Assembly (NCBI RefSeq): GCF_016019885.1
Contig: NZ_JAEANY010000001.1
Location: 1,016,204-1,080,203 of the forward strand
DNA length: 64,000 bases
Direction: 5' to 3'
Source of the DNA: Aurantiacibacter sediminis
Lineage (GTDB): Bacteria; Pseudomonadota; Alphaproteobacteria; Sphingomonadales; Sphingomonadaceae
Shown: positions 1-9,944 of the stretch, in pieces
How positions within the stretch are numbered: the stretch's first letter is position 1
Layout: the number at the start of each line of letters is the position of its first letter
Notes under the pieces: model-generated
Seen by the model: only the letters and a program-made list of their open reading frames with translations
What the model was told of the DNA's origin: nothing
Database searches by the model: none
Made by a program: the position numbers and the translations under genes

Positions 1-1276
1 GGAACATAGTCAGCAAATGCTCTTCGAGGCCCATCACAAGTGGGTGGACCCAGCTGTCGAAGATCACATTCGCGCCTTCGAAACCCATCTGCGGGCTGTG
101 ACGCGCGGGGAAATCCTGCACATGGACGGGTGAAGAAATGACTGCGCAGGCGACGCCCAGCCTCTTGGCGATATGGCGTTCCATCTGGGTGCCGAGCACC
201 AGTTCGGGGCACGCGGCGGCGATGGCATCTTCCACCACCATGTGATCATCGGTGATCAGCGGTTCGACGCCGTATTTCTTCGCAGCGGCGCGCACGTCTC
301 GGGCGAATTCGCGATTGTAGCAGCCAAGGCCGCAGACTTCGAAACCAAGTTCTTCGCTGGCAATGCGAGCGGCGGCCACCGCATGGGTCGCATCGCCGAA
401 GATGAAAACGCGCTTGCCGGTGAGGTAAGTCGAGTCGACCGAGCGGCTCCACCACGGCATGCGTGATGCAGTGTCACCCAATGCCGGAGCAGGAGCGACA
501 CTTGCTAACTCTGCGATCTCAGTGATGAATTCGCGCGTTGCGCCAACGCCGATAGGCACGGTGCGGATGGCAGGTTGCTTGAAAGTTTTTTCCAGCCACC
601 GGGCGGCTTCATCGCCAATCTCGGGATAAAGGACGATGTTGAAATCTGCCGCGCCAATGCGCGTAATGTCCTGCGGTGTCGCGCCCAGCGGGGCGACCAA
701 ATTCACGTCAACACCAAGCGTATCGAGGATCTTGCGTATTTCGACCAGATCGTCGCGGTGGCGGAAGCCGAGCGCCGTCGGGCCGAGGATATTAGCCAGC
801 GGCCTGCGCCCGGCCTGATCCTGCGGAGTGATATCGGTGTCCGCCAGCGTGCGCACGATCTGGTAGAAGCTCTCCGCTGCGCCCCAGTTCTCCTTGCGCT
901 GATAGCTCGGCAGTTCGAGCGGGATGACCGGGCAAGGCAGGCGCATGGCCTCTGCCATTCCAGCTGGATCATCCTGGATCAGCTCAGCGGTGCAGCTTGC
1001 GCCAACCATCATTGCCTGCGGCTGGAAACGCTCCATCGCGTCACGCGCGGCGTCCTGGAACAGCTGCGCTGTATCCTTGCCAAGGTCGCGCGCCTGGAAC
1101 GTGGTATAGGTGACGGGCGGGCGCTTTCCGCGCCGCTCGATCATAGTGAACAGCAGGTCTGCGTAAGTGTCACCCTGCGGCGCGTGCAGAACGTAATGCA
1201 TGCCTTCCATCGCTGTTGCGACACGCATGGCCCCAACGTGGGGCGGGCCTTCATATGTCCAGACAGATAGCTGCAT
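1..1276 (-). CDS. bchB: light-independent protochlorophyllide reductase subunit B, partial
   Basis: BchB pairs with BchN to form the NB component of dark-operative protochlorophyllide reductase, which reduces ring D of protochlorophyllide using electrons from BchL. The frame starts at an ATG at 1276 with the family-typical N-terminus [18 protein letters not shown] and stays open to the left edge (about 425 codons of a usual 520 or so). The missing part is the C-terminus, so this is truncation by the window and not gene decay. Asp36, in the stretch [13 protein letters not shown], matches the unusual aspartate ligand of the [4Fe-4S] cluster known in Rhodobacter capsulatus BchB. The start lies 5 bases after the bchN stop, so it is the third gene of a bchF-bchN-bchB operon. 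The identification is secure. Confidence 0.96.
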   Translation of the reverse strand, partial: MQLSVWTYEGPPHVGAMRVATAMEGMHYVLHAPQGDTYADLLFTMIERRGKRPPVTYTTFQARDLGKDTAQLFQDAARDAMERFQPQAMMVGASCTAELIQDDPAGMAEAMRLPCPVIPLELPSYQRKENWGAAESFYQIVRTLADTDITPQDQAGRRPLANILGPTALGFRHRDDLVEIRKILDTLGVDVNLVAPLGATPQDITRIGAADFNIVLYPEIGDEAARWLEKTFKQPAIRTVPIGVGATREFITEIAELASVAPAPALGDTASRMPWWSRSVDSTYLTGKRVFIFGDATHAVAAARIASEELGFEVCGLGCYNREFARDVRAAAKKYGVEPLITDDHMVVEDAIAAACPELVLGTQMERHIAKRLGVACAVISSPVHVQDFPARHSPQMGFEGANVIFDSWVHPLVMGLEEHLLTMF

Positions 1277-1281
1277 CGCCC

Positions 1282-3086
<1,805 letters not shown>

Positions 3087-3139
3087 CCGCGCAATCCTCC
3101 GCTGGTTCGAAGTGGAACCTACGCTTTTCTTACCCTAAG

Positions 3140-3173
3140 TGTCAATCAAACTAGACGTTAATTACAGTTGACA
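3140..3173. promoter_or_regulatory. compound PpsR-type operator in the bchF/ppaA divergent promoter
   Basis: The sequence reads TGT-N12-ACGT-N12-ACA over 34 bases: two PpsR/CrtJ boxes (consensus TGT-N12-ACA) that share a central ACGT, each with one mismatch. The outer ends are TGTCAA (3140-3145) and TTGACA (3168-3173), so a TTGACA -35 hexamer points outward on each strand. No convincing -10 was found at 17 bases for ppaA; a TACAAT at 3195-3200 is 21 bases away. The role in repression is inferred from the known motif. Confidence 0.6.
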
Positions 3174-3295
3174 CTTTGTGATTTGCCAGGCCGTTACAAT
3201 GGGCGTATCGCTGCCCCACCGGATCGAGTCGGCAAAAGCCGCCGAATTGGACTGGTTGACGCGATCCGCGCCGCTACCAGACGGAGGTGTCTGAC

Positions 3296-4192
3296 ATGGC
3301 TTCGGGCAAGGTTCCGGATCATTCCGATCCGCTGAAAAATGCCTATCAAGGACCTGAAAATTCAGATGAAAATTCTGGGTTAGGCGGAGCTGTGTCTGGT
3401 GGCTCCAAGGCGCAAGTTTGGTTTGCGCAAAGCGCGGCGGCCGGGCGCATCAGAGACCGGATCGATCATTCAGTGAATGATCCACAATCGGCGTCAGATG
3501 ATGATGGCAAAAAAGTCCTTGCGTCGGAAATCATGCAATTTGCGCCAATGCCTCTGGCGCATGATGTCGATGATTTGATGGTCGAGATCGACGCTTTCCT
3601 TAAGCGCGGTGTACCTGTCGAGTCGGTTTATATCGACTTGTTGGGCGAGTCCGCGCGCACGCTGGGCGAATACTGGAGCGCGGACGAATGCGATTTCGTC
3701 GACGTTACCATGGGGCTCTGGCGGCTGCAGGAAGTGATGCGCGAAGTATCATCGCGCTTCCCGGTCGAGCATCGCGAGCGGCCTTATCGCCCGAGCGCTC
3801 TGTTTTCATCAGTGCCGGGAGACCAGCATTCCTTTGGTGCGCTGATGGTCGAGGAAATATTCGCGCGCGCTGGCTGGGACAGCGAAGCCTTGATTGAGCC
3901 ACAGCGTGGTGAAATGCTGCAATTGCTTGCGGAACGATCGTTCGATCTGGTGGGATTGACCGTCAGCAATGATTGTCCTAGCGGCCAACTCGCCAATCTG
4001 GTGTCAGCCATTCGCTCTGTATCGCGATGCGGCACTGTCAAAATCATTGTCGGTGGCAGGGCCATCAATACCAATCCAGATTTGGTCGATCTGGTGGGTG
4101 CTGATGGAACCGCCGCAGATGCATGTTCAGCATTGGTCCTCGCAGAGAGGATCGTAGTGGAGTCGAACCGGGTCGACCTGTCGCAGTCTTGA
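3296..4192 (+). CDS. ppaA: PpaA/AerR-type cobalamin-binding antirepressor of PpsR
   Basis: PpaA/AerR proteins bind cobalamin and modulate the repressor PpsR/CrtJ in response to light or oxygen. The protein has 298 residues: an acidic, poorly conserved first 75, a helical B12-binding cap around 80-155, and a Rossmann-like B12 domain from about 168. Asp176-x-His178-x-x-Gly181 matches the DxHxxG cobalamin motif, with His178 as the likely cobalt ligand. The start is the ATG at 3296 and not the GTG at 3287, because GGAGG (3283-3287) stands 8 bases before the ATG and runs into the GTG. It lies 13 bases before ppsR, the usual pairing. Which of the named homologues it matches best was not tested. Confidence 0.9.
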   Translation: MASGKVPDHSDPLKNAYQGPENSDENSGLGGAVSGGSKAQVWFAQSAAAGRIRDRIDHSVNDPQSASDDDGKKVLASEIMQFAPMPLAHDVDDLMVEIDAFLKRGVPVESVYIDLLGESARTLGEYWSADECDFVDVTMGLWRLQEVMREVSSRFPVEHRERPYRPSALFSSVPGDQHSFGALMVEEIFARAGWDSEALIEPQRGEMLQLLAERSFDLVGLTVSNDCPSGQLANLVSAIRSVSRCGTVKIIVGGRAINTNPDLVDLVGADGTAADACSALVLAERIVVESNRVDLSQS

Positions 4193-4205
4193 CCCGAGGG
4201 ATTTA

Positions 4206-5627
4206 ATGCTCACTCGTAAGAATAGCATCGAAGGCAAGCTGCATTATGGCGATTTTGCCGGGATCTTCGACGATGTCGATCCCGATGCCGCGGCCAAATT
4301 ATCGTTGATTGCGGGCGACATTTGCCTGGTCCTCGACCTGTCAGGCAGGATTGTGGGCGGCAGCGCTGATCCCAAGCAGTTTCCGGAACTGGAAAGCTGG
4401 ATAGGGCAGGACTGGCAGGACACCATCACCGTTGAGAGCCGCCCGAAGGTCATGGAATTGATGGGCGGCGCGCGTGAGGGCAAAGCGCAGTCCTGGCGTC
4501 AAATTAATCACGCCGCCGCAGGCGCTGACATTCCCGTGCGTTATGCGATCGTCACTATCGAAGGCTGCGATCGTTGCCTCGCGCTCGGCCGCGATATGCG
4601 TGAAGAGGCGGCGCTGCAGCAGCGGTTCCTGCAAGCTCAGCAAGCGCTCGAGCGCGACTATATGCGCCTGCGCCAGGCCGAGAACCGGTATCGCAATCTG
4701 TTCGAACATATGGCCGAAGCGGTGCTGATGGTCGAGGCCGATACCTATCGTATTCGCGAGGCAAATCCCGCTGCGCACAAAGCTTTCGATGCGAAGCCCG
4801 GTTCCCTGAGCGGGGGAAAGCTGCCCGGGTTATTCGCACGTTCGTCACGTGATGCTCTCGTGGCCTATCTCGGCTCTGTTGTTGCGACCGCGTCCGTCGC
4901 GCCGTTGACTTTGCCAACTGCCGATGGCGAGGCCGAGCTGACCATGCGCGCCACCAGTTTTCGCCAGCGCGGTAAGCAATTTCTGCTTGTGCGGATGAAT
5001 ACAGGGAAAAATCTCGACGGAGATGTCGCAGCACCGTTGCTCGATGTCGTCAGACATATGCCCGATGCCTTCGTGCTTACCGATCAGCATTGGAACATCG
5101 TTCTGGCCAATTCCGAATTCGCCGATCTGATTGGCGCAGCAAGTGTCGAGCAACTTATCGGCCAAGCCGTTAGCGAGTATGTCGGGCGACCGGGCATCGA
5201 CATCGATCTGATCCGCGGGCAGCTGGCCAAGCATGCTGTCGCGCGCAATGTCAGCACTGTTGTCGGCGCGACCGATGCGCATGGCGGAGAGCCAGTCGAA
5301 CTGTCCGCCGTACAGACTGGAGACAACGAACCCTTTTTCGGTCTCGTCATCAGGCCGGTTGGTCGCCGGATGCGCGATCTCCCGCGCGCTGATACCGAGT
5401 CGCCGCGGTCTGTTGAGCAGCTCACCGAGATGGTTGGACGCATGTCACTGAAGGAAATCGTGCGCGAGACTTCGGATTTGATCGAGCGGTTGTGCATCGA
5501 AGAAGCCCTCAAGCACACCTCCAATAATCGTGCGTCAGCCGCCGAAATCCTCGGGCTGAGCCGCCAAAGCCTCTATTCCAAGCTGCACCGACATGGGCTC
5601 GGCAATTTCGTCGCAGAAGAGGACTGA
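4206..5627 (+). CDS. ppsR: photosynthesis repressor PpsR/CrtJ
   Basis: PpsR represses bch, crt and puc genes under oxygen by binding TGT-N12-ACA. The protein has 473 residues with the family layout: an N-terminal PAS-like domain (about 25-135), a coiled linker with a Gln-rich helix (about 135-162), PAS1 (about 163-270), PAS2 (about 280-390) and a C-terminal Fis-type helix-turn-helix (about 425-470, containing SAAEILGLSRQSLYSKL). Cys430 sits at the head of the HTH, as in other PpsR proteins. The other cysteines are Cys40, Cys121 and Cys124; there is none between 125 and 429, so the inter-domain disulfide partner described for CrtJ Cys249 is absent. The upstream ppaA gene is probably co-transcribed. 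Confidence 0.95.
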   Translation: MLTRKNSIEGKLHYGDFAGIFDDVDPDAAAKLSLIAGDICLVLDLSGRIVGGSADPKQFPELESWIGQDWQDTITVESRPKVMELMGGAREGKAQSWRQINHAAAGADIPVRYAIVTIEGCDRCLALGRDMREEAALQQRFLQAQQALERDYMRLRQAENRYRNLFEHMAEAVLMVEADTYRIREANPAAHKAFDAKPGSLSGGKLPGLFARSSRDALVAYLGSVVATASVAPLTLPTADGEAELTMRATSFRQRGKQFLLVRMNTGKNLDGDVAAPLLDVVRHMPDAFVLTDQHWNIVLANSEFADLIGAASVEQLIGQAVSEYVGRPGIDIDLIRGQLAKHAVARNVSTVVGATDAHGGEPVELSAVQTGDNEPFFGLVIRPVGRRMRDLPRADTESPRSVEQLTEMVGRMSLKEIVRETSDLIERLCIEEALKHTSNNRASAAEILGLSRQSLYSKLHRHGLGNFVAEED

Positions 5628-5634
5628 CGAAAAG

Positions 5635-5652
5635 TGTCAAATTAATTTGACG
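5635..5652. promoter_or_regulatory. PpsR-type box upstream of bchG
   Basis: TGT-N12-ACG with a perfect 16-base inner palindrome GTCAAATTAATTTGAC. It begins 8 bases after the ppsR stop and ends 29 bases before the bchG ATG. The right half, TTGACG, could act as a -35, with TAGCCT at 5670-5675 (17-base spacer) as a weak -10. This implies that bchG and the genes after it have their own PpsR-controlled promoter in addition to read-through from ppsR. Confidence 0.65.
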
Positions 5653-5681
5653 CTGTAGAGTGTCAGGCGTAGCCTCATAAG

Positions 5682-6584
5682 ATGGCACGCTCCGCTGTCT
5701 CTCACGCTTCTGCTCCGCTTCCGGCGGCAAGAGACGTGCTCGAGCTGCTTAAGCCGATCACCTGGTTCCCGCCCATGTGGGCTTTCATGTGCGGCGTCGT
5801 GTCTTCAGGCGTGGCGCTGGAAGGGCGTTGGCCATTTCTTATTGCCGGTATTCTGCTGACGGGGCCGCTCGTTTGCGGCACAAGCCAGGCGGTCAATGAC
5901 TGGTTCGATCGCCATGTCGACGCCATCAATGAACCGGACAGGCCAATCCCATCAGGCCGTATTGGCGGCACTTGGGGCCTACGCATCGCCATCCTATGGA
6001 GCCTGCTATCGCTCGCGATGGGCTGGCTGATCGGTCCGTGGGTCCTTGCCGCTACGATCTTCGGTCTCGCCTGCGCCTGGGCTTATTCCGCCCCGCCATT
6101 CCGTTTCAAAGCCAGCGGCTGGATTGGGCCTGGGGTGGTTGCGATTACCTATGAGGGCTTGAGCTGGTTTACGGGCGCGAGCGCGATGGCGGGGGCACTG
6201 CCAAGCCTCGGCATCCTTCTCGTTCTCGGCCTCTATAGCCTTGGCGCGCATGGCATCATGACGCTCAACGATTTCAAAGCAGTGGAAGGCGATCGGGCGA
6301 CCGGGCTGCGCTCGCTTCCAGTCACGCTTGGTGTCAGCGGCGCGGCGAAATTAGCCTGCCTCGTGATGGCCATCCCGCAACTCATCGTAATCGCGTTCCT
6401 GATCCAATGGAGCATGCTCATTTCAGCAGCCGCGGTCGCGATATTGCTGGCAGCGCAGCTCGCCTGCATGCCGCGCCTGCTGTCGGATCCGGCCAAGTTC
6501 GCTCCTTGGTACAATGCGACTGGCGTCACTTTTTATGTGCTTGGCATGCTGGCGGCTGCGCTCGGCCTTGGAGGATATGTATGA
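5682..6584 (+). CDS. bchG: bacteriochlorophyll synthase (geranylgeranyl/phytyl transferase)
   Basis: BchG attaches the geranylgeranyl or phytyl tail to bacteriochlorophyllide a at the membrane. The protein is 300 residues, a UbiA-superfamily prenyltransferase with about eight hydrophobic helices. The substrate motif NDWFDRHVDAINEPDRPI (the NDxxDxxxD type, around residue 71) and the N-terminal signature LKPITWFPPMWAF are clear. The stop overlaps the next gene as ATGA, so it is coupled to the BCD-type MFS gene and bchP, the usual last-step cassette. A PpsR-type box lies upstream. Confidence 0.96.
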   Translation: MARSAVSHASAPLPAARDVLELLKPITWFPPMWAFMCGVVSSGVALEGRWPFLIAGILLTGPLVCGTSQAVNDWFDRHVDAINEPDRPIPSGRIGGTWGLRIAILWSLLSLAMGWLIGPWVLAATIFGLACAWAYSAPPFRFKASGWIGPGVVAITYEGLSWFTGASAMAGALPSLGILLVLGLYSLGAHGIMTLNDFKAVEGDRATGLRSLPVTLGVSGAAKLACLVMAIPQLIVIAFLIQWSMLISAAAVAILLAAQLACMPRLLSDPAKFAPWYNATGVTFYVLGMLAAALGLGGYV

Positions 6585-7918
6585 TCGGCTCGGCACGCCA
6601 AGTCGCCGGCGGCGGTTTCGGCTGGTTTTCCATCATTCGCCTTGGGGCGGTGCAGGCTTCGATCGGGGCTATCGTGATGTTGGCCACTTCGCTGCTCAAC
6701 CGCGTGATGGTGGTCGAATATGCGCTGGTGGCGGCAATTCCGGCTGGACTGGTTGCTTGGCATTACGCGGTGCAGCTGACGCGCCCGCTGTGGGGGCACG
6801 GCTCCGACATGGGGCGGCGGCGCACGCCGTGGGTCATTGGGGGAGTATTTTTGCTGGGCCTCGGCGGATTGCTGGCAGTCTCTGCGACCGTGATGATCGC
6901 TGATGACTTCGGGCTCGGCCTCGCTTTGGCGATTTTTGCTTTCACGATGATCGGCGCAGGGGTTGGCGCAGGCGGCACATCCCTGCTGGCATTGCTGGCA
7001 TCCGGCGTAGCACCCCAGCGGCGCGCGGCTGCAGCGGCGGTAACGTGGATCATGATGGTTGCCGGCATTGTCATCTCAGCGGGCGTCGCAGGTGCTCTGC
7101 TCGATCCCTTTTCGCCGCAACGATTGGCGATGGTGGCGACAGGGGTTGTGGTCGTTGCCTTTGCGGTTTGCGTAATTGCCATGTTCCGATTGGAAGCGAA
7201 CGCGCCGCGCCTTGAACGCGCGGAGCCGAGCGGCCCAGCGCCCGACTTCATGGCCGCGATCCGCGAGATTTTCCAAGAGCAAGAAGCACGGCGTTTCACC
7301 GCTTTTATTTTCGTCTCCATGCTCGCCTATTCGATGCAGGATCTGATCCTGGAGCCTTTCGCGGGGCTGGTTTTCAACATGACGCCGGGCGAGTCCACGA
7401 GCCTAGCCGGAACGCAGCACGGCGGTGTGCTCGCAGGCATGATTATCGCCGGGGTTGGCGGCAGCGCCTTTGCCGCACGCATGCCGGTGGAGCTTCGCAC
7501 TTGGATCGTGGCAGGCTGCATGGGTTCGGCTCTTGCGCTTTGCGGACTGGCCGTTGCGGCGCAAGTCGGCGAGGGTTGGCCGCTGGTCGCCAATGTCTTC
7601 GCCCTGGGCTTCTGCAATGGCGTTTTTGCGGTCGCATCGATCGGCGCGATGATGGGGCTTGCCGGCTCTGGAGAGAACACGCGCGAAGGCATTCGCATGG
7701 GCGTGTGGGGGGCATCGCAGGCGATCGCCTTCGGCACAGGCGGACTGCTCGGCGCAGTCGGCGTCGACGTTGCTCGCCGTGTGCAGGGCCAGGATGGCGC
7801 GGCATTTCAATTGATATTCGCTGCGGAGGCGGCGCTGTTCCTCGTGGCGGCGTATCTCGCCGTGCGCGCAGCAAGCACGCGGACGAGGGCGCAAGCGGAA
7901 TTGGTGGGAGTGGGATAA
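6581..7918 (+). CDS. BCD-family (PucC/LhaA-like) MFS protein between bchG and bchP
   Basis: This is a membrane protein of 445 residues with about 12 hydrophobic segments, in the bacteriochlorophyll delivery (BCD) branch of the major facilitator superfamily, which includes PucC, LhaA and the Bch2/ORF428 protein. Members help assemble light-harvesting complexes or deliver pigment. The loop DMGRRRTPWVIGG after TM2-3 is the MFS motif A equivalent. The start is the ATG at 6581, which overlaps the bchG stop by 4 bases; its stop shares one base with the bchP ATG. Its place between bchG and bchP fits the bch2 homologue and not the puh-linked lhaA, which would lie beyond the left edge. Its exact substrate is unknown. 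Confidence 0.88.
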   Translation: MIGSARQVAGGGFGWFSIIRLGAVQASIGAIVMLATSLLNRVMVVEYALVAAIPAGLVAWHYAVQLTRPLWGHGSDMGRRRTPWVIGGVFLLGLGGLLAVSATVMIADDFGLGLALAIFAFTMIGAGVGAGGTSLLALLASGVAPQRRAAAAAVTWIMMVAGIVISAGVAGALLDPFSPQRLAMVATGVVVVAFAVCVIAMFRLEANAPRLERAEPSGPAPDFMAAIREIFQEQEARRFTAFIFVSMLAYSMQDLILEPFAGLVFNMTPGESTSLAGTQHGGVLAGMIIAGVGGSAFAARMPVELRTWIVAGCMGSALALCGLAVAAQVGEGWPLVANVFALGFCNGVFAVASIGAMMGLAGSGENTREGIRMGVWGASQAIAFGTGGLLGAVGVDVARRVQGQDGAAFQLIFAAEAALFLVAAYLAVRAASTRTRAQAELVGVG

Positions 7919-9114
7919 TGGTCGAAAAACAATATGACGTCGTAGTGGTGGGCGGTGGCCCTTCAGGTGCAACCGCAGCTTGGGATCTGGCGAAAGCCGG
8001 GCGCAGCGTGCTGCTGCTAGACCGCGCGGGTCGCATCAAGCCTTGCGGCGGCGCGGTTCCGCCAAAGCTGATGGAAGAATTCGAAGTTCCCCAAAGCCTG
8101 CTAGTCGCTCGTGCCAATTCGGCGCGCATGGTCGCACCGTCCAATCGGGCGGTAGATATGCCTGTGGGTGAGATCGGCTATGTCGGCATGGTGGATCGCG
8201 ATGTGTTCGATGAATGGCTGCGTGAACGCGCGCGCATTGCCGGGGCAGAGCGGCGCAAAGGCACTTTCGATCACATCGAGCGGGACAACGGCGAAGGACC
8301 GATCGTCTGCTTCCGTGAGGAGCGCGGTGGGGACATGCAGAGGGTTCGTGCGAAACTGGTGGTCGGCTGCGATGGCGCCCGTTCCGCCGTGGCGCGCGAG
8401 AATATCGAGAATGCGGAGAACATGAAATGCGTCTTCGCCTATCATGAGGTGATCAAATCGCCGCCCAGCACGCCTGAAGGTTTCGACGGGACGCGATGCG
8501 ATGTGCTCTATCAAGGCCATCTCTCGCCTGATTTCTACGCCTGGGTTTTTCCGCACGGTGAAGAATCGAGCATTGGTGTCGGCAGCGCCAACAAAGGCTT
8601 CTCGCTACGCGGCGCTGTTAAAACCATGCGCGATGACATGGGATTGCAGGATTGCGAGACGGTCCGCTGCGAAGGCGCGCCTATTCCTTTGAAACCGCTC
8701 AAGCGCTGGGACAATGGCCGCGATGTGCTGGTGGCAGGCGATGCCGCAGGCGTGGTCGCCCCCGCTTCTGGCGAGGGGATTTACTATGCGATGACATGCG
8801 GCCGCATTGCCGCGCAGACGGCTGACGCCTTTGTCGCTAGCGGCAATCCCGTGACGCTCAAGCAGGCGCGCAAGACCTTCATGCGCGCGCATGGCCGGGT
8901 GTTCTGGGTGCTCGGGATGATGCAGTATTTCTGGTATTCCAGCGACAAGCGGCGTGAACGCTTCGTCGATATGTGCGCCGATAAGGATGTGCAGCAGCTC
9001 ACCTGGCAAGCCTATATGAACAAGAAGCTGGTGCGGGCAAAGCCGCTTGCTCACTTACGCATTTTCCTGAAGGATACAGCGCATCTGTTGGGATTGAGAC
9101 CTGTCACGCGATGA
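7918..9114 (+). CDS. bchP: geranylgeranyl (bacterio)chlorophyll reductase
   Basis: BchP is a flavoprotein that reduces the geranylgeranyl tail of bacteriochlorophyll to phytyl in three NADPH-dependent steps. The protein has 398 residues, normal length. The N-terminal dinucleotide motif VVGGGPSGATAA (about 10-21), the PCGGAVPPKL segment and the second FAD motif VLVAGDAAGVVAPASGEGI are all present. The start ATG at 7918 shares its first base with the MFS stop, and its stop overlaps the tspO start as ATGA. It is part of the bchG-MFS-bchP-tspO run. Confidence 0.96.
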   Translation: MVEKQYDVVVVGGGPSGATAAWDLAKAGRSVLLLDRAGRIKPCGGAVPPKLMEEFEVPQSLLVARANSARMVAPSNRAVDMPVGEIGYVGMVDRDVFDEWLRERARIAGAERRKGTFDHIERDNGEGPIVCFREERGGDMQRVRAKLVVGCDGARSAVARENIENAENMKCVFAYHEVIKSPPSTPEGFDGTRCDVLYQGHLSPDFYAWVFPHGEESSIGVGSANKGFSLRGAVKTMRDDMGLQDCETVRCEGAPIPLKPLKRWDNGRDVLVAGDAAGVVAPASGEGIYYAMTCGRIAAQTADAFVASGNPVTLKQARKTFMRAHGRVFWVLGMMQYFWYSSDKRRERFVDMCADKDVQQLTWQAYMNKKLVRAKPLAHLRIFLKDTAHLLGLRPVTR

Positions 9115-9593
9115 GCAGAAGCTGGATACTGCCAGTCACCCTTGCCGGGCTTGCAGCACTGGTAGTGGCCGCAATCGGCGGAACGATAACTGATCTGGGG
9201 CCGTGGTATCAGGGGCTGGAAAAGCCCGACTGGACGCCCCCGCGCCTCGCATTCCCGATTGCTTGGACCACCGTCTTCGCACTGACTGTCATCAGCTTTG
9301 TGACCGCGTGGCGAAACGCGCCCAGTACCAAGGCGTCGGACACGCTGATCGGCCTTTTCGCGGCAAATGCTTTTTTAAACATACTCTGGAGCCTGCTGTT
9401 TTTTCGCGTCCAGCGGCCGGACTGGGCTTTTTATGAGCTCATCGTGCTGTGGGTCTCGATCCTCGCCATGATGATCTATTGCTGGCGCCTGTCACGCATG
9501 GCGAGCGTTCTGCTGCTGCCTTACATCGCATGGGTCAGCGCTGCTGGACTACTCAATTGGCAGATCGTGCAGCTCAACGGTCCCTTCGGATAG
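9111..9593 (+). CDS. tspO: TspO/MBR (tryptophan-rich sensory) protein
   Basis: TspO is a small outer-membrane protein of 160 residues with five hydrophobic helices that binds tetrapyrroles; in Rhodobacter it damps expression of photosynthesis genes under oxygen. Family features include the loop WYQGLEKPDWTPP after the first helix and the many tryptophans. The start overlaps the bchP stop as ATGA, tying TspO production to late bacteriochlorophyll synthesis. The placement next to bchP and puf is the usual one in Sphingomonadales clusters. No binding residue can be confirmed beyond the family pattern. Confidence 0.94.
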   Translation: MSRSWILPVTLAGLAALVVAAIGGTITDLGPWYQGLEKPDWTPPRLAFPIAWTTVFALTVISFVTAWRNAPSTKASDTLIGLFAANAFLNILWSLLFFRVQRPDWAFYELIVLWVSILAMMIYCWRLSRMASVLLLPYIAWVSAAGLLNWQIVQLNGPFG

Positions 9594-9599
9594 GTTCTC

Positions 9600-9845
9600 G
9601 TGGAGTGGTTTTTCGCTAGCGGACACGCGGTCGATCTCGTTTTGGTCGTGCTTGCCTTGGAGTTTATCCTGCTTTGGCGGAGAGGACGCAACGCATTGGA
9701 CATTCTGCTGATGCTGCTTCCCGCTGCGTTCATCTTGCTGGCACTCCGCGCGGCCTTGGTCGGTGCGGAATGGTATTGGGTGGCGGGCCTTCTGACATTG
9801 TCTTTCCCCGCTCACCTCGCCGATTTGGCCCGACGAGATCAATAG
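9600..9845 (+). CDS. small hypothetical membrane protein next to tspO
   Basis: This is an 81-residue frame from a GTG at 9600, six bases after the tspO stop, so it is probably in the same transcript. It shows three hydrophobic segments (about 8-25, 32-52 and 57-75) split by the basic loop RRGRN, and ends in a charged tail. No conserved domain was recognised. The tight spacing to tspO and coding-like composition support a real gene, and a role with TspO or in the membrane phase of pigment assembly is only a guess. A two-way hairpin follows. Confidence 0.7.
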   Translation: MEWFFASGHAVDLVLVVLALEFILLWRRGRNALDILLMLLPAAFILLALRAALVGAEWYWVAGLLTLSFPAHLADLARRDQ

Positions 9846-9880
9846 CTGCGGATGTGATCCAAATCCTTATACAAACGAAA

Positions 9881-9905
9881 ACGCCGGACCATTATGGCCC
9901 GGCGT
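9881..9905 (-). terminator. hairpin terminator of the puf operon
   Basis: ACGCCGG-A-CC (9881-9890), loop ATTAT, GG-C-CCGGCGT (9896-9905): a 10-position stem with one mismatch. On the minus strand it is followed by TTTTCGTTTG, as expected of a rho-independent terminator after pufC. On the plus strand there is no T run, so stopping of the tspO transcript here is uncertain. Confidence 0.65.
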
Positions 9906-9944
9906 CTTCGAGTGAAAGCCAGAGAGGTCGCTAGCAGTGAAACG

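Noticed and set aside
1..1276. A truncated bchB pseudogene
   Set aside because: The frame is open to the window edge with intact motifs, so the cut is artificial.
3087..3295. A cobalamin riboswitch before ppaA
   Set aside because: No B12-box-like sequence or matching fold was found; the region is explained by the PpsR-type boxes.
3287..3295. GTG start for ppaA at 3287
   Set aside because: The GTG overlaps the GGAGG ribosome site, which is correctly spaced for the ATG at 3296.
9881..9905. A full terminator for the tspO operon on the plus strand
   Set aside because: The stem is shared, but there is no T run on the plus strand; it is assigned to pufC only.
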